Shown: positions 1 to 12,517, counted from the stretch's first letter. The stretch is DNA of 64,000 nucleotides from Antedon mediterranea (GCF_964355755.1 NC_092672.1:3968001-4032000); one strand, 5' to 3'. Numbers and translations: made by a program. The notes: a model not told the origin generated them from the sequence alone.

Positions 1-501
1 GCATACACACTTTTTAAGAAATATGAAGCACCAAGTTGATTGACGTTCAGAAATAGACCAATCAGCATCTTCCTATTATTTTACCTAATGGGAAGAATTC
101 TTAATTATCTATGTTCACATGTGAGAGGGAGGTAGTTTATTGAACTTGAACAAAAACTGCAGAAGTCATCGGATATTGCAGTTCCGATTAGTAATCCGGT
201 TTGAATAGTTCCCTTTCCTAATGTTATTGTAACACAAAGAGCCGGTCTAATAAAGGTACTTAACAAGTTCAAAAGTCGTGGGAATCGCATGATATGTCCT
301 TTACATTGTGGTATAATATCAGAAAATGGACAAATTAGGGAATTTTCGATTGCAAAATCACAACATATTGTTTACACGTGAGGAACAGATTTCATCTATA
401 AAAGTCAAGTGAATATTGAAACTGGATTTATACATACAACAGCAGATGACAGGGAAACATCCAGTTTACAGATCAACAGAAAAGACATTCAGAAAACAAC
501 A
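1..501 (+). promoter_or_regulatory. C1q-1 promoter and 5' UTR
   Basis: Conserved upstream block repeated before all nine C1q genes. It holds TGACGT (41-46), CCAAT (58-62), a GATTAGTAATCCG word (186-198), an E-box CACGTG (375-380) and TATAAAAG (397-404). The TATA box is 105 nt before the ATG at 502, a spacing kept in every copy, which supports a real core promoter. Which factors bind is not known. Confidence 0.75.
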
Positions 502-2169
502 ATGTATCTCAGGTAAGTAAATTGTTATTTTAGGTTTTAATAATATTTAGGATGATATATGGTGCTACTGTACTTTAGCACTGCTACTCTGTACTTTGAC
601 ATACTGTCTTTTACTGTAGTACTAATTTGTTAGAATTCTGTAACCTTCCTTGTATAGTATATGTTGGCTGTGGGAAGGAAAAACAATATTAAAACACACA
701 AAAGGTACAATATGGGTCATGTGTACTCCAGTTAGGAATGAAATACAACTGAAGATCATTTAATACAAGTCAATTTCTGTTATTCTTTTACCATTAATGT
801 TCTATTTAGCATATCTGAAATCATTTTTTTTATACATTAACATTTTGTCACCGATTATTGTAAACTGGAGTCCATTCTAAACACAGTGAAATGAGCTGTT
901 AGGAGCTCAATGTTATAAGACATTATGTGATAGGCTGGCCAATTCCTTTCCATGCCGTATTATGCTTCCTAACATTTTCAATCAGGTACTCATTTACAGC
1001 TGAGCTGTTCTTATTGGGAAATTAACTTGGGTCTTATATCATATTCAAACATCTTGTTTGGCTTAGTTATGTTTTTTCCTTGTACAACTGGACAGCCAGG
1101 CTGCTTCTTGGTCCTGAGAATCGTATGTATGCTGTGAAATAAAAGGGTTGCAGAATGCTGGCTAATGATGACATCATGATCAGTGTGCAAAACATACTTT
1201 GACGAAACTCTGCTAGACAATGACTAATGGATTGCAACCTTTTTTTTAAATGAAAGGGGTATTTTTATAAATATGGTAGATTGGAAGAGTGCAATTATTA
1301 CTAAAATTTTTTCGAGGGGAAAAAGTTAACTTACAGTTTTTATATTGAATTTCAGATTTAATATGATGTTAACAATTGTGATACAGATTAGTATAATCTA
1401 TGTCATCAAATCAGCAGCTCAAACCAATTCTGAAGCTTGTAATAGCTGTTGTACAGCTGGGGTTCCTGGCATTCCAGGAAATCATGGTAATCCAGGTGCA
1501 ATAGGGCCACAAGGAATGAATGGAATACAAGGAATGAAAGGAGAACAAGGAATTAATGGAGAACAAGGAATTAATGGAGAACAAGGAATTAATGGAGAAC
1601 AAGGAATAAAAGGAGAACAAGGATTGAATGGAGAACAGGGAATGAAAGGAGATAATGGAAGCAATGGCTTAGATGGGATTCCTGGTAAATTAGGACCAAA
1701 AGGACCTCAAGGCCTCATTGGACTACCAGGTGCAAATGGTGTAAAAGGAGAAAAGGGTGAACAAGCTAGTCAGCAGAAATCTGCTTTTTCAGTAGTTTTT
1801 ACATCAAACCCAGGTCGTCACGCCATTAGCCCAATGAAGTACGACACAATAATTTCAAATGTAGGAAATCCCTACAACAAAGAAACAGGAAAGTTTGTCT
1901 GTACAATTCCAGGTGTTTATGTATTCCAGGTGACATCAATGAAATCAACTGGTGGAAAAATTCTAACAGCAATCAAGAAAAATGGGAATATTCAAATGAC
2001 CACAAGGATGGATGCTGCTGGGTATAATTCTGCAAGTACAATGGTGGTTCTTGATCTGGTATCAGGTGATGAAGTTTGGACTGAGCCATATAATTCAGGC
2101 ACTAACTATTACCAAAGTGACAGCAACAGATACTGCTCATTTTCTGGTTTCTTACTTTATGCAGCATAA
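502..2169 (+). CDS. C1q-1: secreted collagen-stalk C1q-domain protein
   Basis: Two coding exons, 502-512 and 1356-2169, separated by an 843-bp GT-AG intron (donor GTAAGT at 513). Exon 1 ends AG and exon 2 begins A, giving Arg at residue 4. The start is therefore ATG-TAT-CTC in exon 1, not the intron-derived TTG before exon 2. The 274-aa product has a signal peptide (about 1-25), Cys 32, 35 and 36 (CNSCC) probably for interchain disulfides, an unbroken Gly-X-Y stalk of 34 triplets (39-140) and a 134-residue C1q head. The head ends in the family pattern [15 protein letters not shown] and [12 protein letters not shown]1q proteins trimerise, are secreted and often bind ligands in innate immunity; the ligand here is unknown. 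An AATAAA lies at 2557-2562. Confidence 0.9.
1411..1780 (+). repeat. Collagen-encoding 18-bp tandem repeat in C1q-1
   Basis: The stalk is coded by near-identical 18-bp units of the type GGAGAACAAGGAATTAAT, two Gly-X-Y triplets each. Unit number differs between array members, so all stalk-length differences stay in frame. Open frames on the opposite strand here are shadows of this period. Confidence 0.8.
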
Positions 2170-3377
2170 AGTAAACATACAAATACATGTATTGCTTTAA
2201 TCAATTAATTTGCAAATAGGCATAAAAAAAAGGGTAAAAAATCAGACTTTGAATACTGTAGGCTATTTTGCAGTTTTAATTAATCACTTCCATAGAAGAA
2301 CAAATGTTAAAAATAATGCTTTTACTTATAAAAAAACCCCCCAAATATACAGTTAAATTTAACCACAAACCCATTGGCTGGCAGGAAATTCACCTATTTC
2401 CACCCCACCCATTTTTGGTCAAAGTAAATAACTATTACATTAACATTTTCTTTTAGAAAGGTTAGTGATTTTTTATGTGAATTTTACTTACCAGTTAAAA
2501 AATTATAGATTTAACATTTATTTCATTCAAACTAAATGTTGTAAGTATATTTTAGAAATAAAAATATTAATATTCCGTATTTTGAGTGGATCATTATGTT
2601 GAACTATGAACTATATATGGTATAATTGTTTATGTGAGGTGAGAAAGTTGGATAAAAATCAAAGCCTCTTCTTTTTTTTAAAGTTTTTAATTCTTTGCTT
2701 GGCACACTTTATTTTATAAAATTCATATGAATCATAATATTGCTCATGACGACACTGGAAACCAGTTTGTTACAACTCGACATATAACTTTGCATAAAAT
2801 ATAAAACAGAACTGAACGTTAGAGGAAACATACCGTTAGAGGAAACAATAAACTCTGATAAAAAGAATTAAATATTTGACATACTACAAAAAATGCACTA
2901 AACATAAAAGAAAACATAACAAAATGGTAAAAAATACTGAAGAAGATTTTGAAAACTATGAAAACTAGAGAAATAAAAACACCTCCAAAATATTTAGACG
3001 AATTATATACCAAAGAAATATGAAGAGGCTTAAAAACAGGATCAATCATATTAATATTGACTACAGTAAAAAACAAAATATGGAAACATAACATTTACAT
3101 ATGTTGTTTTACATACTGTAATGGGATGAATAATATAAATATTTGAGTACAGTAAGAAATATGTTAATATAACATTAAATATTCTGTTTTACATACTCTG
3201 TATGTGGGACAAATTATATAAATATTTGACTACATTTACATATTTTGTTTTGCATACTACTGTAATGGACAAATTATATTTATGTTTGGCTGGAGTAAGT
3301 AACAATGCTCTTCAGTGTAAGAACTGACATGAATGCGCATACACACTTTTTAAGAAACACGAAGCATCAAGTTGATT
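2170..3377. other. Spacer between C1q-1 and C1q-2
   Basis: No gene is seen. It holds the C1q-1 3' UTR with AATAAA (2557-2562), a degenerate relative of the TTAA MITE (about 2230-2460), and AT-rich spacer shared with the other C1q intervals. A minus-strand open frame (2819-3094) is low-complexity, hydrophobic and disrupted in the sister spacers, so it is not called. Confidence 0.6.
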
Positions 3378-3840
3378 GACGTTCAGAAATAGACCAATCA
3401 GTATCTTCCTATTATTTTACCTGATGGGAAGAATTAGTAATTATCTATGTTCACATGTGAGAGGGAGGTAACTTCACAAAAACTGCGGAAGTCATCGGAT
3501 ATTGAAGTTTTGATTAGTAATCCGGTTTGAATATGTTCCCTTTCCTAATGTTATTTTAACACAAAGAGCCGGTCTAATAAAGGTACTTGTTTGTTTAAAA
3601 AAAAACATTTAACAAGTTCAAAAGTCGTGGGAATCGCATGATATGTCCTGTATAATATCAGCAAATGGACAAATTAGGGAGTTTTCGATTGCAAAATGAC
3701 AACATATTGTTTACACGTGAGGAACAGATTTCATCTATAAAAGTCGAGTGAAAATTGAAACTGGATTTATTCATACAACAGCAGATGACAGGGAAACATC
3801 CAGTTTACAGATCAACAGAAAAGACATCCAGAATACAACA
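3378..3840 (+). promoter_or_regulatory. C1q-2 promoter and 5' UTR
   Basis: Same block as C1q-1: TGACGT (3378-3383), GATTAGTAATCCG from 3512, CACGTG, and TATAAAAG (3736-3743), 105 nt before the ATG at 3841. Confidence 0.75.
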
Positions 3841-5451
3841 ATGTATCTCCGGTAAGTAAATTGTTATTTTAGCTTTTAATAATATTTAGGATATTTGGTG
3901 CTACTGTACTTTGGCACTGCTACTCTGTACTTTGACATTACTGTCTTTTACCGTAGTACTGATTTGTTAGAATTCTGTAACCTTCCTTGTATATGTTGCC
4001 GGTGGGAAGGAAAAAACAATATTAAAACACACAGAAGGTACAATATGGGTGTACTCCAGTTAGGAATGCAATACAACTGAAGATCATTTAATACAAGTCA
4101 ATTTCTGTTTAAATATTCTTTTACCATTGTGTTCTATTTAGCATATCTGAAATCATTTTTTTTTATACATTAACATTTTGTCACCGATTATTGTAAGGTA
4201 AACTGGAGTCCATTCTAAACACAGTTTAATGAGCTGTTAAGACTTAGCATTATGTGTTTCCACGCTGTATTATCCTTCCTAACATGTACTCATTTACAGC
4301 TGAGCTGTTCTTATTGGGAAATTAACTTGGGTCTTATACTGTATAATATCATATTCAAACTTTTTGGTAGGCTTAGTTATGTTTTTTCCTTGTACAACTG
4401 GACAGCCAGGCTGCTTCTTGATCTTGGGAATCTTATGTAGGCTGTGAAATAAAAGGGTTGCAGAATGCTGGCTAATGATGACATCATGATCAGTGTGCAA
4501 AACCTACTTTGACGAAACTCTGCTAGACAATGACTAATGGATTGCCTTTTTTAAAAATTTAATAAAAAGGGTATTTTTATAAGTATGGTAGATATGATGC
4601 AATTATTACTAAAATGTGTTAGGAGAAAAAGTTAACATACAGTTTTTATATTGAATTTCAGATTTAATATGATGTTAACAATTGTGATACAGATTAGTAT
4701 AATCTATGTCATCAAATCCGCAGCTCAAACCAATTCTGAAGCTTGTAATAGCTGTTGTACAGCTGGGGTTCCTGGTATTCCAGGAAATCATGGAAATCCA
4801 GGTGCAGCAGGGCCACAAGGAATGAGTGGAGTGAAAGGAGAACAAGGAATGAATGGAGAACAAGGAATGAAAGGAGAACAAGGATTGAATGGAGAACAAG
4901 GAATGAAAGGAGAACAAGGAATGAATGGAGATAATGGAAGCAATGGCTTAGATGGGACTCCTGGAAAGTTAGGACCAACTGGACCCCAAGGTATTGTTGG
5001 ATTACCAGGTGCAAATGGTGTAAAGGGAGAAAAGGGTGAACAATCTAGTCAGAAGAAATCTGCTTTTTCAGTAGTTTTTACTACAGACCCAGGTCGTCAT
5101 GCCATTAGCCCAATGAAGTATAACACAATAATTACAGATGTAGGAAATCACTACAACAAAGAAACAGGCAAGTTTGTCTGTACAATTCCAGGTGTTTATG
5201 TATTCCAGGTGACACCAATGAAATCAAGTGGTGGTGGTCAAATTTTAACAAGAATCATGAAAAATGGCCATATTCAAATGTCTGCATGGATGAGTGCTTC
5301 AGGGTATAATTCTGTAAGCACAATGGTGGTTCTTGATCTGATATCAGGTGATCAAGTATGGACTCAGCCAGGTAGTTCAAACACTAACTATTACCTCAGT
5401 GACGGCAACAGATTCTGCTCATTCTCTGGTTTCTTACTTTATGCAGCATAA
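3841..5451 (+). CDS. C1q-2: secreted collagen-stalk C1q-domain protein
   Basis: Exons 3841-3851 (MYL plus CG) and 4662-5451; the junction codon is CGA (Arg). Product 266 aa: signal peptide, CNSCC cluster, 31 Gly-X-Y triplets (39-131), C1q head 132-266. The head has a GGGQ insertion-type loop (KSSGGGQI) and the variable patch [14 protein letters not shown] before the invariant CSFSGF strand. The intron is the short type (type I), lacking the tRNA-like part of an old SINE that is retained in C1q-3, -4, -5, -7 and -9. AATAAA at 5866-5871. Confidence 0.9.
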
Positions 5452-6787
5452 AGTAAACATAAACAAATACTTTTATTTTTTTAAACAATTAATTTGCAAA
5501 TAGGCATCTAGAAGTCAAACTATAAATGTCAAAAATTAAAAATGTATTTTCCCTCAAAAACATGAAAAATTAAGATACAAAAATCAGACTTTTAATACTG
5601 TATACTGAGGACAAATATTAATATTATTATATTTTGGAGTTTTAATAAAGTTAATCATTTCCATAGAAAAATAAATTTAAAAATAATGCTTTCATTTTAT
5701 AAAAAAACCCAAAATTATACAGTTAAATTCAACCAATTCAACAGCCAATTTGCTGATTCACCCTCCCTCGAAATAAGTAAATAACCATCTTTTATTTGAC
5801 ATTAACATTTTTTTAGAAAGGTTAGTTTATTTCATTCAAACTAAATGTTGGAAGTATATATTACAAATAAAAATATTAATATTCAGTATATTGAGTAAAT
5901 CATTATGTTGAACTATGAACTATATATGGTATAATTGTTTATGTGAGGTGAGAAAATTGGATAAAAATCAAAGCCTCTTCTTTTTTTAAAGTTTTCAATT
6001 CTTTGCATGGCACACTTTATTTTATAAAATTCATATGAATCACAATATTGCTCATGACGACACTGGAAACCAGTTTGTTACAACTTGACATATAACTTTG
6101 CATAAAATACAAAACAGAACTGAACGTTAGAGGAAACAATAAATTCTGATAAAAGAATATTTGACATACTACAAAAATGCACTAAACATAAACGAAAACA
6201 TGACAAAATGATGAAAAATACTGAAGAGGATTTTGAAAACTATGAGAACTAGAGAAATACAAACACCAAAATATTTAGATGAATTATATACCAATGAAAT
6301 ATGAAGAAGCTTAAAAACAGGATAAATCATATTCATATTGAGTACAGTAAGAAACAAAATATGTAAACATAACATTTACATATTCTGTTTTACATATTTA
6401 TACTGTATGTGAGACAAGTTATATAAATATTTGACTAAATTTACACATTTTGTTTTACATATTTATACTGTATGTGGGACAAATTATATAAATATTTGAC
6501 TAAATTTACACATTTTGTTTTACATATTTATACGGTATGTGGGACAAATTATATAAATATTTGACTAAATTTACACATTTTGTTTTACATATTTATACGG
6601 TATGTGGGACAAATTATATAAATATTTGACTACATTTACATATTTTGTTTTACATACTACTGTAATGGGACAAATTATATTTATATTTGGCTGGAGTAAA
6701 TAACTACAACATATGCTCTTCAGTGTAAGAACTTGTGACATGAATGCGCATACACACTTTTTAAGAAACATGAAGCACCAAGTTGAT
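5452..6787. other. Spacer between C1q-2 and C1q-3
   Basis: C1q-2 3' UTR, AT-rich spacer shared with other intervals, and a 65-bp minisatellite (listed separately). No gene is seen. Confidence 0.6.
6397..6655. repeat. 65-bp minisatellite, about four copies
   Basis: The word TATAC(T/G)GTATGTG recurs at 6399, 6464, 6529 and 6594, an exact 65-bp period. Units differ by a few bases and the last drifts into the single-copy form found in the sister spacers. This looks like a local expansion of a spacer segment. Confidence 0.8.
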
Positions 6788-7249
6788 TGACGTTCAGAAA
6801 TAGACCAATCAGCATCTTCCTATTATTTTACCTAATGGAAAGAATTATTGATTATCTATGTTCACATGTGAGAGGGAGGTACTTCACAAAAACTGCGGAA
6901 GTCATCGGATATTGAAGTTTCGATTAGTAATCCGGTTTAAATAGTTCCCTTTCCTAATGTTATTGTAACACAAAGAGCCGGTCTAATAAAGGTACTTGTT
7001 TCTTTAAAAAAAAACATTTAACAAGTTCAAAAGTCGTGGGAATCGCATGATATGTCCTGTATAATATCAGCAAATGGACAAATTAGGGAGTTTTCGATTG
7101 CAAAATGACAACATATTGTTTACACGTGAGGAACAGATTTCATCTATAAAAGTCGAGTGAAAATTGAAACTGGATTTATTCATACAACAGCAGATGACAG
7201 GGAAACATCCAGTTTACAGATCAACAGAAAAGACATCCAGAATACAACA
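6788..7249 (+). promoter_or_regulatory. C1q-3 promoter and 5' UTR
   Basis: TGACGT (6788-6793), conserved GATTAGTAATCCG word, CACGTG and TATAAAAG (7145-7152), 105 nt before the ATG at 7250. Confidence 0.75.
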
Positions 7250-9025
7250 ATGTATCTCCGGTAAGTAAATTGTTCTTTAAGCTTTTAATAATATTTAGGA
7301 TGATATTTGGTGCTACTGTACTTTAGCACTGCTACTCTGTACTTTGACATTACTGTCTTTTACTGTAGTACTGATTTGTTAGAATTCTGTAACCTTCCTT
7401 GAACATGTTGGCAGTGAGAAGGAAAAACAATATTAAAACACACAAAAGGTACAATATGGGTCGTGTGTACTCCAGTTAGGAATGCAATACAACTGAAGAT
7501 CATTTAATACAAGTCAATTTCTGTTTAAATATTCTTTTACCATTGTGTTCTATTAGCCTATTTGAGATTATTTTATTATATACCTTAACATTTTGTCACC
7601 GATGTGAAATTATTGTAAGGCAAACTGAAGTCCATTCTAAAAAAAGTGGAATAAGCTGTTAGGAGCTCAACGTAATAAGCCTTAGCATTACGTGGTAGGC
7701 TGGCCAGGTCCTTTCCATGTCGCCTTATCCTTCGTAGCATTTTCAATCAGATACTCATTTACAGCTGAGTTGTTTTTATCTGGAAATTAGCTTGGGTCTT
7801 TCTGTATGATAGTCAAGTGTCCAACCACTCAGCTACCAAACTTCTTCGGCTAACAAATTATTATAAATATCATATTTAAAACTTCTTGTTGGGCTTAGTT
7901 ATGTTGTTTCCTTGTACAACTGGACAGCTTATTGCTCCAGGGAGAATCGTATGTAGGCTGTGAAATAAAAGGATTACAGAATGCTGGCTGATGAACATAC
8001 TTTGAAAAAACCCTGCTTGACAATGATTGATTCCAAACATTTTTTTTTACAAAATTTTAATACGGGGTATTTTTTGCTTCATTTTGATATAAACAAGTTT
8101 GGTTGATAAGAGTGTAATTATTACTGAATGTGTTAAGGGGTATAATTAATAATAACATACAGTGTTTATATTGAATTTCAGATTTAATATGATATTAACA
8201 ATGGTGATACAGATTAGTATAATCTATGTCATCAAATCAGCAGCTCAAACCAATTCTGAAGCTTGTAATAGCTGTTGTACAGCTGGGGTTCCTGGCATTC
8301 CAGGAAATCATGGAAATCCAGGTACATCAGGGCCACAAGGAATGAATGGAGAAAAAGGAATGAATGGAGTGAAAGGAGAACAAGGAATGAATGGAGAACA
8401 AGGATTGAAAGGAGATAATGGAAGGAATGGAGAACAAGGAATGAATGGAGAACAAGGAATGACAGGAGACCCGGGAATGAAAGGAGAACAAGGAATAACA
8501 GGAGATGATGGAAGGAATGGCTTAGATGGGTCTCCTGGAAAGTTAGGACCAACTGGACCTCAAGGCCTCATTGGACTACCAGGTACAAATGGTGTAAAAG
8601 GAGAAAAGGGTGAACAAGCTAGTCAGCAGAAATCTGCCTTTTCAGTATTTTTTACATCAAACCCAGGTCGTCATGCCGTTAGCCCAATGAAGTATAACAC
8701 AGTAATTACAGATGTAGGAAATCACTACAACAAAGAAACAGGAAAGTTTGTCTGTGAAATTCCAGGTGTTTATGTATTCCAGGTGACATCAATGAAATCA
8801 AATGGTAGTGGTAAAATTTTAACAAGAATCATGAAAAATGGCAATAATCAAATGTCTGCATGGATGAGTGCTTCAGGGCATAATTCTGTAAGTACAATGG
8901 TGGTTCTTGATCTGGTATCAGGTGATCAAGTATGGACTCAGCCACATAGTTCAAGCCATAACTATTACTACAGTGACAGTGACAGATACTGCTCATTCTC
9001 TGGTTTCTTACTTTATGCAGCATAA
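7250..9025 (+). CDS. C1q-3: secreted collagen-stalk C1q-domain protein
   Basis: Exons 7250-7260 and 8182-9025, junction codon CGA (Arg). Product 284 aa: signal peptide (MILTMVIQ variant), CNSCC, 37 Gly-X-Y triplets (39-149) including less regular GDN, GDP and GDD triplets, and a 135-residue C1q head. The head carries a Glu at TGKFVCEIPG where the others have Thr or Ala, and the variable patch PHSSSHNYYYSDSD. The intron is type II with a minus-strand tRNA-SINE remnant. AATAAA at 9484-9489, just before the hAT-like insertion. Confidence 0.9.
7690..7860 (-). mobile_element. Old tRNA-derived SINE remnant in the C1q-3 intron
   Basis: Read on the minus strand, GTAGCTGAGTGGTTGGA resembles a tRNA A box, followed by a decayed B box (GACCCAAGTT) and a tail ending GTAAATGAGTACCTG. 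The same remnant is in the introns of C1q-4 (about 13000-13110), C1q-5 (25455-25570), C1q-7 (38340-38450) and C1q-9 (52075-52180). In C1q-1, -2, -6 and -8 the tRNA-like part is deleted, defining two intron types. Confidence 0.5.
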
Positions 9026-9546
9026 AGCAAACATATACAAATAATTGTATTGTTTTAAACAATTAATTTGCAAATAGGCATCTAGAAGTCAAACTATATA
9101 AATGTCACAAGCTACATTACTATTAATTAAATGTTTGTCCCCAAAAACATGAAGATAACAAACTTTGAATACTGAAGGCTATATTGCAGTTTTAATAAAG
9201 TTAATCGCTTCCATAGAAGAACAAATTTTTTTAAATGCTTTTACTAAATATATAGTTAAATTCAACCAAAAACCCATTGGGTGGCAGCCAATTTTCTATT
9301 TTCTATTCCCCACCTATCTCCCACAATTGTTGGTCAAAATAAATAACTACTTTTTATGTGACATTAACATTTTTTAGAAAGGTTAGTGATTTTTTAGGTA
9401 ATTTTACTTACCAGTTGAAAAATTATAAATGTAACATTTATTTAAACTTATTTAGAACTAAATTTTTGTAAGTATATATTACAAATAAAAATATTAATAT
9501 TCAGCATTTTGAGTGGATCATTTGTTTGAACTATGAACGATATATG

Positions 9547-11299
9547 CAGGCCCGTATGCAGCATTTATAATGGGGGGGTGAGAGCGAAGCGAGCAACAAT
9601 GGCTGGGGGCCAGGGGGCCGCCAAGGGCCCCCGGTCAGGGTCCAGGGGCCGAAGGCCCTCGAAAAATTTGCGTTATTTGACGTTCTAAAGACTGATGTAA
9701 GACTCTCTGTTGTGGCTTGGGCTAGTTGAACGATGGACACCAGAACTTAACGCTTTCATGATGAGGCCAACTCAGCAGGGGTGGCGCCAGGATCTTCCCG
9801 ACGCGGGGGCTACATTCCCCGACGAGGGGGCTATGCGAGCAAAGCGAGCATCACTAGGCTGAGGGCCAGGGGCCGCCAAGGGCCCCCGGTGGGGGTCCAG
9901 GGGGCGAAGCCCCCGGAAGCAACGCGTTCTAGCGTCATTTGAGGTCTTTTTAATCAGATTTAGGGTAGCCATTTTTTATAATGCATAAAAAAAATACTGC
10001 GTGCAAAAAAACGATGCGCGATGACGGTTTCAATCCATATTTTTCAATTTAAAAAATAAAAGTTCAAAGAAAATTTTGAAAAATAGAGTTGGAGGTCCCG
10101 GAAATTGGACTTATTATACTTCAAAACATGAAAAAAAATATATAAGTCCCTATCATGGGTTGTGACTGAGCTAAGAAATGTTTGAAAAATAGAGATGTTA
10201 GGTCCCGGAAAATGTACTTCTTGTTCTTCGAAATATGACCAGCTTTATTGTTGGGGCTGAGCTAAGAAAATGTTTAAAACTAGAGCTGCAGGTCTTCAAA
10301 AAATTGCATTTTATACTTTGGAAACATCAGGCCTAGAGGCTTAAAAAACGCAAGCGTAGACCTTTTTCAGTCGGGGAAAAAAGTTTATTCCTCCCAGGTG
10401 TATGCATGCGTACCATCTGGACTTCCGAGTGGTGAGAAATTCATGACATACAGGATATTGAAAATGTAATAACTATAGCTATAATGTTGGCTAAGCGAAA
10501 ATGGCATGTTTTTTTGTTTAGTAATGGATGACAAATTTATTTTAGGTGCCCCACGGTACAGAAGGTTACTTGTAAATTAAAAAATTGGTGAACAAACGAA
10601 CAATTACCATAATTCGTTTTTGCTGTAGTGTAGCGTACGTCGACGCAGTACACGACGTAACCGTCGGTAAACTTCGCCTGGAAAATAACACATTACACAT
10701 TTTGGTCCCTGGATGAAACTTGATATCACGCGTCTCGACCCAACGTTGAACGATTCGTACAAAGGGATACCGCCAGACAAGTGCGTACCTAGCTATTGTT
10801 TAGTAGTAAGTTAGATCGCTGGCAATAATGAATGCATATAAAGTGCATAATATCACTCTGACGTACTCTCACGGTCAATGAAACGTCGCGGTTTTCTAGG
10901 CGCTGAAGCTAGCTACGAAGTGAACGCGAACGCTTTTTACTGTATATTATATTCCCCGACAAAAAGTACACGTGTTCCCTGACGTTAAGTTGTCTGTATT
11001 TCTCCAGCAAACACTTTACCGCGTACCGCGTACATGAAGCGCTAAGCTATTGCTTGTCGTCACATGATCGACTGCGCATGTTTTACATCGAGTTTGTAGT
11101 CCGTTCAGATTCCGTAATTTAATTACCGGTATTTTTTCATTTTATATTAGCATATTTTTGTTTGTATACCATTGATAATGTAAATTTTGTATATATATAT
11201 TTATTGACAAGAAAAAATACCAACCGAGGAAATAGTGGACCTTTTGGGACTTGGGGGGGTGCGTCTGCACCCAACGCACCCCCCCTGGATACGGGCCTG
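9547..11299. mobile_element. Non-autonomous hAT-like DNA transposon, 1753 bp
   Basis: The ends are inverted repeats: CAGGCCCGTATGCAG at the left and the complement of CAGGCCCGTATCCAG at the right. A 5-bp duplication ATATG flanks it (9542-9546 and 11300-11304), and removing one copy restores the sequence of the sister spacers. CAG-type ends with a 5-bp duplication fit the hAT group that makes 5-bp duplications (inference). No transposase frame is seen. Inside are two GC-rich blocks (about 9575-9660 and 9830-9920), a second hAT-like end (CAGGGGTGGCGCCAGGA near 9775) hinting at nesting, and three degenerate repeats of 100-110 bp starting near 10075. Confidence 0.8.
10070..10340. repeat. Three degenerate direct repeats inside the hAT-like element
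   Basis: The phrase AATAGAG-(T/A)TG-(G/T)AGGTCCCGGAAA recurs near 10080 and 10185, with a weaker third copy (ACTAGAGCTGCAGGTCTTC) near 10283. Period is roughly 100-105 bp. Function unknown. Confidence 0.5.
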
Positions 11300-12050
11300 A
11301 TATGGTATAATTGTTTATGTGATGTGAGAAAGTTGGATAAAAATCAAAGGATCTTCTTCTTTTAAGTTTTGAATTCTTTGCTTGGCACACTTTATTTTAT
11401 AAAATTCAGATGAATCACAATATTGCTCATGATGACACTGGAAACCAGTTTGTTACAACTTGACAAATAACTTTTTCATAAAATACAAAACAGAGCTGAA
11501 CGTTTAAAGGAAACAATAAATTCTGATATAAATAATTAAATATTTGAAAAACCACAAAAAATGCACTAAACATAAAGAAAACTTGACAAAATGGTAAAAA
11601 ATACTGAAGAGGATTTTGAAAACTATGAAAACTAGAGAAATAAAAATACCTCCAAAATATTTAGACGAATTATATACCAATGAAATATGAAGAAGCTTAA
11701 AAACAGGATAAATCATATTCATATTGACTACAGTAAGAAACAAAATATATAAACATAACATTTACATATGTTGTTTTACATACTGTAATGGGATGAATAA
11801 TATAAATATTTGAGTACAGTAAGAAATATGTTAATATAACATTAAATATTCTGTTTTACATACTCTGTATGTGGGACAAATTATATAAATATTTGACTAC
11901 ATTTACATATTTTGTTTTGCATACTACTGTAATGGGACGAATTATATTTATTTTTGGCTGGAGTAAGTATTACAATATATGCTCTTCAGTGTAATAACTG
12001 ACATGCATGCGCATACACATTTTTTAAGAAACACGAAGCAGCAAGTTGAT
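11300..12050. other. Spacer between the hAT-like element and the C1q-4 promoter
   Basis: Continuation of the C1q-3 downstream spacer after the insertion; collinear with 2620-3377. No gene is seen. Confidence 0.6.
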
Positions 12051-12517
12051 TGACGTTCAGAAATAGACCAATCAGCATCTTCCTATTATTTTACCTGATG
12101 GGAAGAATTAGTAATTATCTATGTTCACATGTGAGAGGGAGGTAACTTCACAAAAACTGCGGAAGTCATCGGATATTGAAGTTTCGATTAGTAATCCGGT
12201 TTGAATAGTTCCCTTTCCTAATGTTATTGTAACACAAAGAGCCGGTCTAATAAATGATAACCACAGGTACTTGTTTGTTTAGAAAAAAACATTTAACAAG
12301 TTTGAAAGTCGTGGGAATCGCATTTGTCCTTTACATTATGGTGGAAATTTCAGCAAATGGAAAAATTAGGGAATTTGTACATACTGTTTACAGGTGAGGA
12401 ACAGATTTCATCTATTAAAGTCGAGTGAAAATTGAAACTGGATTTATTCATACAACAGCAGATGACAGGGAAACATCCAGTTTACAGATCAACAGAAAAG
12501 ACATTCAGAAAACAACA
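12051..12517 (+). promoter_or_regulatory. C1q-4 promoter with altered TATA box
   Basis: TGACGT at 12051-12056. The TATA position (12413-12420) reads TATTAAAG and the E-box reads CAGGTG instead of CACGTG. Spacing to the ATG is still 105 nt. Expression may be weaker than for the sister genes (inference). Confidence 0.65.

Noticed and set aside
2819-3094. Minus-strand hydrophobic frame recurring at 6169, 11504, 36742 and 50711
   Set aside because: AT-rich low-complexity translation with different lengths and indels in each copy. It recurs only because the spacer is duplicated.
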